64,000 nucleotides of DNA from Cinnamomum chago (lineage: Eukaryota > Streptophyta > Magnoliopsida > Laurales > Lauraceae), in NCBI GenBank assembly GCA_038049695.1, contig CP142458.1, positions 66,125,501-66,189,500 on the forward strand, in the 5' to 3' direction. Under the pieces are notes generated by a model. The model saw only the letters and a list, made by a program, of their open reading frames with translations. It made no database searches and was not told where the DNA came from. This document shows, piece after piece, positions 31,062-41,649 of the stretch. Both the position numbers and the translations under genes were made by a program. Position 1 is the first letter of the stretch, and every line of letters starts with the position of its first letter.

Positions 31062-34000
31062 TGTCACGCCCCCAAAAGTGGTACCGGGGTTATGCGTGAG
31101 ATTAAGGCCAATTAAAACTTTTTCCAACATTAATCAAATGTAACTTGCCCTAATCATGTCCCATAGGATCGTAAGTCCGCGGTGAGGTATAAATGTTTCC
31201 TCGATAACCATGAAACACAGCGGAACATCATAATTAAACAGATGGTACAATATAACATTTCAGAGTATGCACATCTTTCTTTTCTATAGTTCCAGTTTAA
31301 CAAAAGATAACAAAAGTATATTAATTAATGGCCTCTAACAAAACCTAAGCCAAAAGAGAATAAATATAAACCGAAGTATGAAGGCACTCGTGTGCTGGTC
31401 ATGACGACAATACCGTCGACACACAACTCGTACTCACCATCAGGCTAAACTGCCTGAAGCGACGCCTCCACTTTCCCAAAGGTAAATGTATCCGGTACCT
31501 ATGCACCAAGTGCAGCATCAGACACGACGGTCGGCAGGCAGATATAAATATAAAACATCAATAGATATGCAGAACGAATCAGAGTAAACGATAGACAAGA
31601 TCATAAGACATGCATAGCATCCTGATCGTAAGAAGTGCATAGCATTTGAATCAATATCAATCTAACTTAAACATCTAGCAAGATAGGCGGTCCACATATG
31701 CTAATTACCACGGGATAGTGTCATTGCCCTCCCTACTCCCATTGAGTTGTGGTGGAGATATCAAGGCACTGGATATACCAGGCAACAAGGCACAGGATTA
31801 AAGCCTGGCAACAAGGCACGAGTAGTAACTCGGCAACAAGGCACAAGTAGTAACTTGGCAACAAGGCACGGTAATGACCCGGCAAACAAGCAAGATCCAT
31901 CAATAAGTAAAAGGTCGTACTGCGCAGACGTTCATCAAGGTCCTCACACAGATGGTGCCCCATCTGTGTTGGGCGATATACAGCTGAGTGGTGCCTGACA
32001 CAAGAATCCCTAGACAAACAATAGTGAGGGGCTAGGCTTTCTTGCGTGAACAAGATTTATCATCAAAAGAGAGACTACTTTCCATTATCAAGTCAAGATC
32101 AATCAAGCAAGCTTATTCAAATGTCAATACCATAAGTAGTCCTCATCAAGCTTTTACAATCAAAGCCACCTAGCCTCAACACCTCTATCAATCGTCAAAA
32201 CAAGCGGAACATCAAAAGGGATCCTAAGTTCAACACCTAGGTTCATCAAGAAATCCCAAAAATAAAACAAAGCAAACGAAGCTAAGGAACATGAACATAG
32301 CATGTAGAAAAGTACCAGACGGTACAATCTGGAATCAGAAGCGATAAACAATCCAATCCTAGGTATAATGTTAAACCCGAGGCATCGTACAACCATACTC
32401 AGTCAACGAAGGGAATTAGGGTTCGCGATACCCAAACAAACAGCCTTCGTGCATAGATATAAAAGAGGGTATCCCGTTGTCCCGTACCGTTCAAGATTGA
32501 GATAGGTTGTAACCGATGTAACCGGATTAACCGTAAAAGACGTCGGCTCAAAACATCTTTACATATAGTCAAATGAGTCCAAAAAGGTAACCAAGGTTCC
32601 ACCTAAGTCCAACCGAACAAAGTAAAAAGGACCCTTTAAAAGGTATCCATCATTGGGCCCGGTCCACATCCCACACAGAGTACCTGGTCAACCCGACCCA
32701 GTCCGGTCGATCGGAAGTTGTAAACAAATGGAGTGCACAGTGATTTCCATCAGGCTCCAGAGAGCCTCATTGTGTGTGGCCGGTCGACTCGGTCCCCTTG
32801 GTCGGTCAACCACATACACTACAGTTACAGAACCTCAGTTCTGCAACTGAAGTGAAATGGGTGGAAACCCCTTTCCAAAATCCCAGAACATGTAATCAGT
32901 CAATATGAAGGGCCTAACCCTTCCATTCTAATCCTGCAAACAAAGCAAATAGGGCCTTGCCCTCTCCACATACATCCATACCCCCTCTCATCAAGTCCAT
33001 CCAACCAACATCTATCTCAATCCAACCATTTCATTTATATTATCATGTTTTCCACATTTAAAGTATCAATGAGCATATGTGGTCATCTAAATCATCATCA
33101 ATCATCAAATCAATGAAAAGACAAACATATCCAAGCATATATATATAAATATCTACTTGCCTTTGGTTGAAAATGTCAAATCCACAAATCCTAGCTCCAT
33201 AGCCCAACGAACCAAGCCTAAGGGATAAATAACAAAATAAAACTAAATTAAATATAAAATTACTAGAGGGGAAGCTCTAAGCTACCAAATACATTTCTAC
33301 ACCCAAAGTGTATTAACCCAAACCTAAGGAGAATGAGAGCTTACCAAACAGATGGGAATGGAGTGGTGGCTTGCAAATTGAAGATTGTTGAGCTTGCGGG
33401 GTCCACTCGGAGATGGTAGTGATCATCGGAGGTTGTGGGGCCCACTTGATTGGTGGCCCACTAAATTAGTGGTGATGGAGGGTCATGGGTCCATTAACAA
33501 GAATAATGAAGAAAACAAAACAAAGAAAGAATGGAGAAATAAAAGAGATAAAGAAACAAAGAATGAATTAGAGAGAGAGAGTGAAATGGAAGTGGGTGGG
33601 GTGTTCCACGTTGGCAGGGGAGTGAGAGAGAGGAAATAAGTGACAGATCATATGGGTGGAATGGGTGAGGAAGATGAGATGAGATGGAGAGAAAATGAAA
33701 TGAGATGATGAGAAAATGAGAGGGAATGAAATGGGTGTGGCTAAAATCGTTGGCAGCAAGGGAGAGAGAGAAAGAAAGTAAGAGAGAGAAACAAAGAAAT
33801 AAAGGGAAACAGAGAATGAAAGAGAGAAACAAGGGAGGAAAACAGAGAACGGGAAAGAGAAACAGAGAAGGGGAAAAATGGGGGAAAACAAAGAGAGATG
33901 AAGTGGGCTGGTTCGCCGGAGATGGGGAGCTCGGCGGTGGTGCAGGTGGGTCCGGCAGTGACATGATGAAGCTGGGACGATGGGGCAGCATGGCTGGGTG

Positions 34001-34654
34001 AGGGAGAAACGATTGAAAGATGAGATGAGAGGGTGGAGGAGGGAGAGAGCTTGGTGATTGTGGTGGCCGGTGGCCGGTGGCGACGTCGTCCGGCGGCAGT
34101 GATGAGAGTGAGATGGAGAGAACGAGAGAGAAGAGAGAAACAGAGGGGGAGGGCGGCTGTTGTGAAGGAGTGAATGAGAATGAAGAATGGAGGGAGAAAG
34201 AAGATAAGGGAGAAGGAAGGAAAGAATAAAGAAAGAGAGGAGGGGCAGCTGTCCATGTACGTGGGGTGAGGGGAGAGGAGAAAATGAGTGAGGAGAGAGA
34301 GAGAAATGAGGAGAGAGAAAGGAATGGGTTTAATGGGTTTGGGCCCGGTCACGTTTTGGGTCGGGTTCGAGGGTCCGGATCAAGATGGGATAGAAGACTA
34401 AAGTTTAGGAAATAAAAACATCTACCCAACGGTACCAAAATCTCGAAAAGTGGAAAAATACTAAAAAGCCCTCGGAACTCTCCGGAAAAAGCGACACACC
34501 CGCCTATTGTACCCAAACGGGCTCGGATCTCAACCCAACTTCGTACACGCGACCCTAAAGATTAATCGGACCTGTTTGGCTTATAAACGAGCTTAATTAG
34601 CTAAAAACACAATTAACTAAGCTAATTACAACCTTCGAATTTCGGGATGTTACA
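31062..34654 (-). mobile_element. Long solo LTR (3.6 kb) in GLR exon 1
   Basis: The element has TG...CA ends: TGTCACGCC on the left and GGGATGTTACA on the right. On the minus strand it begins TGTAACATCCCG. It is bounded by the 5-bp target duplication TCCAT (31057-31061, 34655-34659), and both sides are coding sequence of the same exon. No internal region, gag or pol is present. The length and the TGTAACATCCCG start are reminiscent of Tekay/Del-type chromovirus LTRs, which is inference. It contains a GGCAACAAGGCAC tandem repeat (about 31770-31885) and a strongly purine-skewed stretch (about 33490-34330). Confidence 0.88.
31765..31890. repeat. Short tandem repeats in solo LTR
   Basis: Five imperfect units of 25-33 bp each contain GGCAACAAGGCAC, with variable AGTAGTAACTC spacers. 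Confidence 0.8.
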
Positions 34655-34821
34655 TCCATGGTGCTATTATATACCTTTCCAACCAACATCCTCTGATCCA
34701 AAATAACACCGACATTGATTGCCACTGCTGATGCAGTAACTGGGTTCTCTTCCGCTGCCATTGCCCCGGATATCTTGCAAAACAACACCACCAAGAAGAA
34801 GAAATCTTTTCCTTTCTCCAT
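34655..34821 (-). pseudogene. GLR pseudogene exon 1, 5' part (signal peptide)
   Basis: It starts at ATG 34821 with MEKGKD, followed by a hydrophobic core (FFFLVVLFC) typical of a secretory signal peptide. The mature N-terminus AINVGVILDQRMLVGKV is the GLR family opening (VGVILDL...GK). It is broken five bases past an ATG by the solo LTR. Joined across the LTR to 31061, the frame is kept. Confidence 0.92.
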
Positions 34822-35666
34822 GTGATTTCTGAAAGAAATAACATAGAATATGGTGTTTGTACTTAAAAAAGATAATCAAATCCATCGTGATACAAAAACT
34901 TGAAGCTTGGAAGTGCCCCTTGCACGTCGACCCAACCCATTTGAATCTTACTCCTACCTGTTGGTTGGAGATCGTTGTGGAAGCTTAAGATTGATTGCCA
35001 CGAGTCCGCTACAACACAAGAGGCCGATCTTCACGAAGGATGAGGTAGTGTATTTGTCAAAAGATCAGAAGAGAATCATTGGAAATCTCTCCCACTCATT
35101 CACTCCCTAGTATCCATATAGGCGGAAGGATGGATGGCTGATGAATGAGCTAATGGGTGGGTGGAAGTAATCATTTGTGATACCAAAAGGAAGAAGGAAG
35201 AAGAAGATGGGGATGTGATCTTCCCCAGTGCTGCATCCTCTTTATATAGCCATGGTGCAGATAGCCATCGAAGAAAGGGTAAATGAGATTCAATTGCATT
35301 TTCCTTTCCCTCGTTGAAGAAGAGGAAACTGATGAAAGGATCAAAGTGAGGAGCGTTTTCCTATTTGTGGTTGCGGCCAAGTTTGCTGGCAGTGGGCCCG
35401 AATCCACAAAGGCTAAAACCTCCATCTTCTTCGACGAATCTTCCTGACCTCTCTCGTTTGTATCGTGTCGGATGGCCCCCGGCGCTTTGTGATTGTTATA
35501 CGTTGAATGCAAGGAATTGACTTGTCATTTGTGTTACAGAATACTAGCAAAACTCCCGTGATATGCACGGACCACTGAATTTGTTCATTTCCCCTCTCTG
35601 ATTAGACGTTGGATGTGTGTCCACCTCGCATGGGTCCACCGCCTATTGGGTCGCCCGTGGGTTCTC
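34822..35666. other. Upstream flank of GLR pseudogene
   Basis: This is the presumed promoter region of the minus-strand GLR. I see no clear TATA box or other feature. At about 35545 a TACTAGCAAAACTCCCGTG...GCACGGACCAC motif resembles Helitron-type termini. It is followed by a repeat (35600-35666, continuing at 39617-39700) that recurs twice at 41940-42310. Confidence 0.5.
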
Positions 35667-36549
35667 TGAAAATTCTATGAGGGGCTACCAGAATGGATTA
35701 CTAGTTCTATTTAACCAATCAATGCAGCGGAAATAAACCAATCAGACAGTATAGAACTAGCTATCTATCAATCACACACCACAAGAAGGCAGACACAATA
35801 TTTAACGTGGAAACCCTATCCAGGGAGAAAAATCACGAACCAGAAATCAAGAGTTCACGAACAGTTACAAGATATACTCACAAGCTCCTTTACCTAAGTC
35901 TGTACCTCGACCTAAGAACTGTAGTTATTCTTGTAAAGAATCCACTGACACGACATCCACCGCGCCTCGTTCTCCTTACTTGATCTCCTCGCACATTGTC
36001 AACCAAGATTATCAATCTTTTACAAGAAAGTAGAAGCAGCAACAACCTTTTAGAGCAGCCCTTCAGAATAATCTCTCAATAGCTCTAGAGAATAAACTCT
36101 CTCTAAGATATCTCTGACTCAGATCAATGAGAGTTGTGTTGGTGGTGATCTAGGGTTGAGAGAAACACCCTATAAATAGCCCAAAATTCGTGCCTTAGAC
36201 TTAGTGCACAAGTAAGACTCAAACTGGGAAACATAGTCTCAAAAGGAAACTAAATATGATAGAAACTGGAGATTTCCCGAACTCTGCGCACCTGTCCGAT
36301 CGATCGCCCCCGCAGGTCCGATCGATCGGCCTGACATTTAACTGAGGCATTTTTCTGACCGATTGATCGGTTTGAGGCTCCGATCGATCGGGCCTGGGGA
36401 ATTTCGCCCGGTCTGCTTTTTTCTTCTATTCTTCGCTCCAGCTCTTCCGGTGACACAAATAGAGTCCATTCTAAAATAAATTAGAAAATACAACTCAATG
36501 GACCCAGAGTTTTGTCCAACCCATGAATTAGCCAATAAAAATACTAACA
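35667..36549 (-). repeat. 3' LTR of gag-only element
   Basis: The 883-bp repeat has four CCGATCGATCGG-like palindromes (36296-36391). A CCTATAAATAGCCC TATA-like box lies on the plus strand near 36171. The polypurine tract abuts it on the right at 36550-36561. Confidence 0.95.
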
Positions 36550-36833
36550 ATCTCCCCCTTTGGCAATTCATGGACAAAACTCCCTAAAACAATACAAATG
36601 ATCTACCCAAGAGAAAAACCCAAAATACATTGAATTTTAAAAAAAATCAGCATCTGTAGATCTTTGCTTGTTTATCCCCTTGGCGTCAGTATTCTCCTCC
36701 TTTTTGTCCACAATTGACAAACAATTTTCTTCAAGCAGCTTCTGTCAATCTGGATTTTGCAGCTCCCCCTAAATAGACTCCCCCTCAAGATGAACTTCGT
36801 ATCAGCACTGGGGTGGGGGCTTGATCTTGTAGA

Positions 36834-38678
36834 TCAGGGGTGATAAAGTTTTGGCACAGACACTTGCATTTTCAGATAGTTCAGCATAGTGTGTACCAAG
36901 ACAGATGGAAGGTCTTCTTTCTTGACCCAGACAGCTTTGGTTTTCATAGGTGACGCTTCCTTCTGCTTTTTCCATTGCTTTTGGTTTGGAGACTTCCGCA
37001 GCTTATTGCAATGGGGTCGAATGTGTCCTTTAATTCCACAGTGATGACAAGTGGGTATACGGTCAGGACGTGGCACATTCTTCTTCTTGGCAGCTGTAAC
37101 ATTAACAACATGATTAGTAACAACAGAATTTGGAACAAAACAGTTAATACCTTTGGCTTTTGATGTAGATGCCCCGTTAGCATAGCCAATGCCATGCATG
37201 TTATTCTTTGCCTTTTGACTGCACAGGATGTCATCAAGTTTTTTAGACCCTGCATTCATCCTATTTAGTGAAGCCTTGCTTGTATCCAACTCAGAAAGAA
37301 CAATCTTGAGTCTTCCTTGCAAGTCGGTATTTTCAGCTTTCAAGGTCTTCATATCATGATTAATCAAGTCACACTTCTGTGCTTCAGCAGTCAACATATC
37401 TGCCAATTTTTTATTTTCAGCCTCTAATTGACTCACTTTTGTAAGAGCTTCAGACAATTCAGCTTTTAAAGAAGTATTCTGCTCTTCAGATTCTTTCCAG
37501 CTTGTAGCCACTTTTTCATTCATCTTGAGCATCTTCATGGTCTTTGCAAACAATATATGATATTCAGCTTGCCAATCATGTTCTGTCTCTGACTCACTAA
37601 CATCTTGATCAGTCCCTTCATCAGAAACAATTGGAGTAGCAGAAACTGATGTAGCCATAAATGCCATGAATTTTTCTTTGCTAGGATCAGGCTTCTCAGA
37701 CTCAGATTTTTTATCATCTTCCACAGAAGTATCGTCATCCCAAGTCAGATTGAAAGCCTTCTTCTTTGGTTTCTTGTTAGCACAATCACTAGCAATGTGT
37801 CCATAACCATGACACTCAAAACATTTAATCCCTTTAGAAGTTTTCTTCTTTACAAAATTTTTAGGAATCTTCAAATTACCTTTCTTCCCCTTTATAAAAG
37901 CTTGAAATTGCTTCATAAACTCAACAGCAACTTGGGGATCAATCTCCTTAGAATCAGACTCAGAATCATTAGCAATTTTCTTGTATGATTCTTTGGAGGC
38001 TCTCAAAGCAACACCTTTGGATTTTGATTTTCCATTGGTTCTTAGGTTTGCTTCAAAAGTCTGAAGGTTGCCAACTAATTCCTCAATTTTGAGAATTTTG
38101 AGGTTTTTATTCTCTTCTATGGCCACAACCTTTGCATCAAACCTTTCTGGAAGAGACCGCATAATCTTTTTCACAATTCTATTTTCAGGAATTGGCTCTC
38201 CCAAAGTAAAGGTATCATTCACAATTGTATTCAGCTTTGAATTAAATTCATCAAAAGTTTTATCATCCTCCATCTTTATGGTTTCAAAGGCTGTATACAA
38301 TTTCTGAAGTTTCGACTGTTTGACAGTGTCAGTCCCTTCATGCACAGTCTGTAGAATATCCCACGCTTCTTTGGCAGTAGTGCATGTAGAAATTCTACGA
38401 AACTCAGATATGCTAACTCCATTATAAATAGCATTCAAAGCCCTAGAGTTGCAAGTGGCTGCCAATTCTTCATCCTTTGTCCATTGTTCTTCAAATTTAA
38501 AACTGGTTATCCCATCAGTAGTGACAGTGGGTAAGGAATAGCCTTTCTCAATAGATTTCCATACTTTCAGATCTATGACTTTTACAAAGGCAACCATTCT
38601 GGCTTTCCAATAAGCATAATTAGAACCATCCAGCAGAGGAGGCTTATTGGTTGAAGTGCCTTCACGATAGGTATCCAT
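36834..38678 (-). CDS. Gag polyprotein of copia-type element, two zinc knuckles
   Basis: The first true ATG is at 38678 (MDTYREGTSTNKPP), giving about 614 residues. The same frame is open back into the primer-binding site but without an ATG. The N-terminal copia Gag domain shows PPLLDGSNYAYWKARM, then SKLQKLYTAFETIKM, FNSKLNTIVN and MRSLPERFDAKV. A CCHC knuckle CFECHGYGHIASDC lies at about residues 286-299, followed by an acidic segment. A long coiled coil (about 375-475) precedes a second CCHC, CHHCGIKGHIRPHC, at about 544-557. Two knuckles separated by a coiled coil resemble Gag of SIRE/Maximus-type copia elements. It would package element RNA. The frame ends in TGA at 36834 and nothing of Pol follows. 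Confidence 0.92.
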   Translation of the reverse strand: MDTYREGTSTNKPPLLDGSNYAYWKARMVAFVKVIDLKVWKSIEKGYSLPTVTTDGITSFKFEEQWTKDEELAATCNSRALNAIYNGVSISEFRRISTCTTAKEAWDILQTVHEGTDTVKQSKLQKLYTAFETIKMEDDKTFDEFNSKLNTIVNDTFTLGEPIPENRIVKKIMRSLPERFDAKVVAIEENKNLKILKIEELVGNLQTFEANLRTNGKSKSKGVALRASKESYKKIANDSESDSKEIDPQVAVEFMKQFQAFIKGKKGNLKIPKNFVKKKTSKGIKCFECHGYGHIASDCANKKPKKKAFNLTWDDDTSVEDDKKSESEKPDPSKEKFMAFMATSVSATPIVSDEGTDQDVSESETEHDWQAEYHILFAKTMKMLKMNEKVATSWKESEEQNTSLKAELSEALTKVSQLEAENKKLADMLTAEAQKCDLINHDMKTLKAENTDLQGRLKIVLSELDTSKASLNRMNAGSKKLDDILCSQKAKNNMHGIGYANGASTSKAKGINCFVPNSVVTNHVVNVTAAKKKNVPRPDRIPTCHHCGIKGHIRPHCNKLRKSPNQKQWKKQKEASPMKTKAVWVKKEDLPSVLVHTMLNYLKMQVSVPKLYHP

Positions 38679-38718
38679 TCTAGCAAAATATGGATCAACA
38701 CAATAAAATAGTGTAACC

Positions 38719-38733
38719 CGCTCTGATACCAAT
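38719..38733 (-). other. Primer-binding site of gag-only element
   Basis: On the minus strand, ATTGGTATCAGAGCG directly follows the 5' LTR. TGGTATCAGAGC is the standard complement of plant initiator tRNA-Met. Confidence 0.9.
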
Positions 38734-39616
38734 TGAAAATTCTATGAGGGGCTACCAGAATGGATTACTAGTTCTATTTAACCAATCAATGCAGCGGAAA
38801 TAAACCAATCAGACAATATAGAACTAGCTATCTATCAATCACACACCACAAGAAGGCAGACACAATATTTAACGTGGAAACCCTATCCAGGGAGAAAAAC
38901 CACGAACCAGAAATCAAGAGTTCACGAACAGTTACAAGATATACTCACAAGCTCCTTTACCTCAGTCTGTACCTTGACCTAAGGACTGTAGTTATTCTTG
39001 TAAAGAATCCACTGACACGACATCCATCGCGCCCTATTCTCCTTACTTGATCTCCTCGCACCTTGTCAACCAAGATGATCAATCTTCTACAAGAAAGTAG
39101 AAGCAGCAACAACCTTCTAGAGCAGCCCTTCAGAATAATATCTCAATGACTCTAGAGAATAAACTCTCTCTAAGATATCTCTGACTCAGATCAATGAGAG
39201 TTGTGTTGGTGGTGATCTAGGGTTGAGAGAAACACCCTATAAATAGCCCAAAATTCGTGCCTTAGACTTAGTGCACAAGTATGACTCAAACTGGGAAACA
39301 TAGTCTCAAAAGGAAATTAAATCTGATAGAAACTGGAGATTTCCCGAACTCTGCGCACCTGTCCGATTGATCGCCCCTGCAGGTCCGATCGATCGGCCTG
39401 ACATTTAACTGAGGCCTTTTTCTGACCGATCGATCGGTTTGAGGCTCCGATCGATCGGGCCTGGGGAATTTCGCCCGGTCTGCTTTTTTCTTCTATTCTT
39501 CGCTTCAGCTCTTCCGGTGACACAACTACAGTCCATTCTAAAATAAATTAGAAAATACAACTCAATGGACCCAGAGTTTTGTCCAACCCATGAATTAGCT
39601 AATAAAAATACTAACA
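38734..39616 (-). repeat. 5' LTR of gag-only element
   Basis: The 883-bp partner of 35667-36549 has the same length and the same four palindromic sites (39361-39456). One of them is altered (CCGATTGATCG). Confidence 0.95.
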
Positions 39617-41649
39617 TTCTCCTTCGGATCCACGGATCAGATGGGTCATCGGGTGTCCCACTTGGGTCCCGGTATCAATGCAGGAAAATCAGTTCCCTGT
39701 ACACGGGGATCCGAAGAGGAAGGCAAAATGACCCAATAGTCTAGCGGTGGACATAATCAAAGGAGGATCAGATCATTTGAGTAGCCTTATGCAGGGAATG
39801 ATAACATTGATATTTAATATACTCTGATCGGGCACGGGTTGCTGCCCTAGCAACAATTAGGTGGAGACATGTTTTATCGTAGTATATTAATACTGTTTTA
39901 ATAGGTTCATAACGTGCCCCATCACGGGGTGTTGCTAGGGCAGATGTAAAATGAAATTCACCTTACTAAGGTGGTGTTGCCGCCTATAATGAAATATCGT
40001 GCCTAGCACGTTAATCCTGAGTGGAAAATGAATATTTATATAATGAATATACATGTTGGGAATATTTGCATTATTTAATTAAATTGTTTACAAACCATCA
40101 TAAGCTGCTAGCACGGACTAGCCATGGGACGATAAATTCCCTCTCTAATAAGATATATGTTTTTAGTATATTCATTACCTGAATATACTAATAATTGTGT
40201 CGCCCATATACTCACACGGCCATAAACGTGTTAGATATTTATTTTTTTAGTGTAAACTTTAATATTCTTGTCCCTTAATAATGATCAATATTTTAATATT
40301 ATAAGATCGGAGCATATTGATATCCTTGTTGCCCTATAATATATTAATAAAACTATTGACTTATTGCCACTATATAAATTATAGTGGCAATGTCTATAGT
40401 TATAGTTTATATCAATTTATAAATAGGTACTTGTGCATTAATTATATGTATATTGGAAAAAATATACTATTAAGTGGTGTATTATTACAATGGAGAAAAA
40501 TAGTAGCTTAAGTTGTACAAACGAACAATATACTATTAAATATATTATAACAATTAAAAATATGTAATTACTAATATATACGATCTTATATATATATTAT
40601 CCCTTATTTATCTATAGTACTATTTTGAATATATATTGTAGATATATCTATAGTACTATTAGAGATAATAAAATTACATTATTAATATATTAGGTCAAAA
40701 CAATGAATATAATAATATTCATACCATTTAATAAATTATTAAATTTTAAATACGGGTGTACATATATATATTTGTGCCGGGACCCATGTGTATATTATGT
40801 ATAAATAAACACGGGTACAAATATTACCTTCAGATAATATTTATATTAATAATGATATAAAATTAATAATTATATCAATATTATCCAATTAATTGGATAC
40901 ACATTTATATTATTGTGTACAAAAGGTAATATCCAAAGAGTCATCGTACATCTTCATTTTTGGACATACTATTTTAATCACAGGCTTGTTAAATTACATA
41001 TAATTATATCTAATTATATTTCTAAATATATATTAAATTATACTATTTAATATATATTATTAATATATTAATATACTAATATATATTTAATATCCAATAA
41101 TGGATATAATATGTATGTTATATTGTACAATAATGGTGGTTATCAACACCCCCTGTTCCACATTTATTTCAGTATGCCTACATATTATTACAAAATATTT
41201 CCTGTGTCATGAATATCCCATTTACCATGGTATAGAAATTATGTGGGAAATATTGTAATGAAATATTACAATATATTATAATGTAATTATCAAAGATATT
41301 ATAAAAAATATCCAATTTTCGTTGGGCAACAAAGCATTTTGCCATATAATGTATGATAATTTTTAAATTGTCAATATTAAATAATCATTATTTAATGTTA
41401 TATTACCTGGGAACGATTAAATGATATAATGTTCATTACCTGTATACTATAAAACTTATAAAATGACCAATATTTTATAATGAATAAAACTATGTTATTA
41501 GTATATTCATTATAATAATATTCCCATGTATTATTATATAAATGATATCATTTTTAAATATATAGAAATATCTAAACATTCATGAGACAAATGGCTAGAT
41601 GTTAGTTGATATTATATAAATATGTAATGGACCTCCACCACCTGGCAAA
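39617..41649. other. Very AT-rich block without genes
   Basis: After about 200 bp that continue the interrupted flank repeat, the sequence becomes extremely AT-rich (ATATTATAAT-type) for about 1.7 kb, with no ORF of note. A 13-bp inverted repeat CTGCCCTAGCAAC/GTTGCTAGGGCAG lies at 39842-39854 and 39931-39943. It could be the interior of a degenerate transposon, but I cannot identify the family. Confidence 0.6.

Larger units (their letters stand above)
10711..34821 (-). pseudogene. Glutamate receptor-like (GLR2-type) pseudogene, interrupted by two retrotransposons
   Basis: GLRs are plant homologues of ionotropic glutamate receptors. They form amino-acid-gated, Ca2+-permeable cation channels in plasma or internal membranes. 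Five exons are recognisable: 34821-30956 (signal peptide and start of the amino-terminal domain, split by a solo LTR), 29146-16618 (rest of that domain plus ligand-binding lobe S1, split by a Ty3-type element), 14583-14268 (lobe, M1, pore, M2), 13383-12977 (M3 and S2) and 11106-10711 (S2 end, M4, tail). Leaving out the two insertions, each with one target-duplication copy, the exon lengths total 2688 nt. That is a normal GLR length, and every junction is in phase. Exon 4 has TGA at 13370-13372 and TAA at 13004-13006. With four lesions the locus cannot give a full receptor. Clade II is inferred from the LVPDVSRA and WFG contexts. Confidence 0.93.
35667..39616 (-). mobile_element. Gag-only LTR retrotransposon (TR-GAG-like, SIRE-type copia)
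   Basis: This is a complete 3,950-bp element. It has two 883-bp LTRs (35667-36549, 38734-39616), TG...CA ends and the 5-bp target duplication TTCTC (35662-35666, 39617-39621). A primer-binding site complementary to initiator tRNA-Met (TGGTATCAGAGC) adjoins the 5' LTR on the right. A polypurine tract (AAAGGGGGAGAT) adjoins the 3' LTR. The interior encodes only Gag, with no protease, integrase or RT and no space for them. The LTRs show about 27 differences by eye (about 3%). The layout matches the described TR-GAG class of non-autonomous elements, which must borrow Pol from a relative. Confidence 0.93.

Noticed and set aside
33494-34352. Long low-complexity minus-strand ORFs rich in Phe, Leu and Ser
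   Set aside because: They come from the CT-rich strand of the solo LTR. The composition is repetitive and no start, splice or domain context supports a gene.
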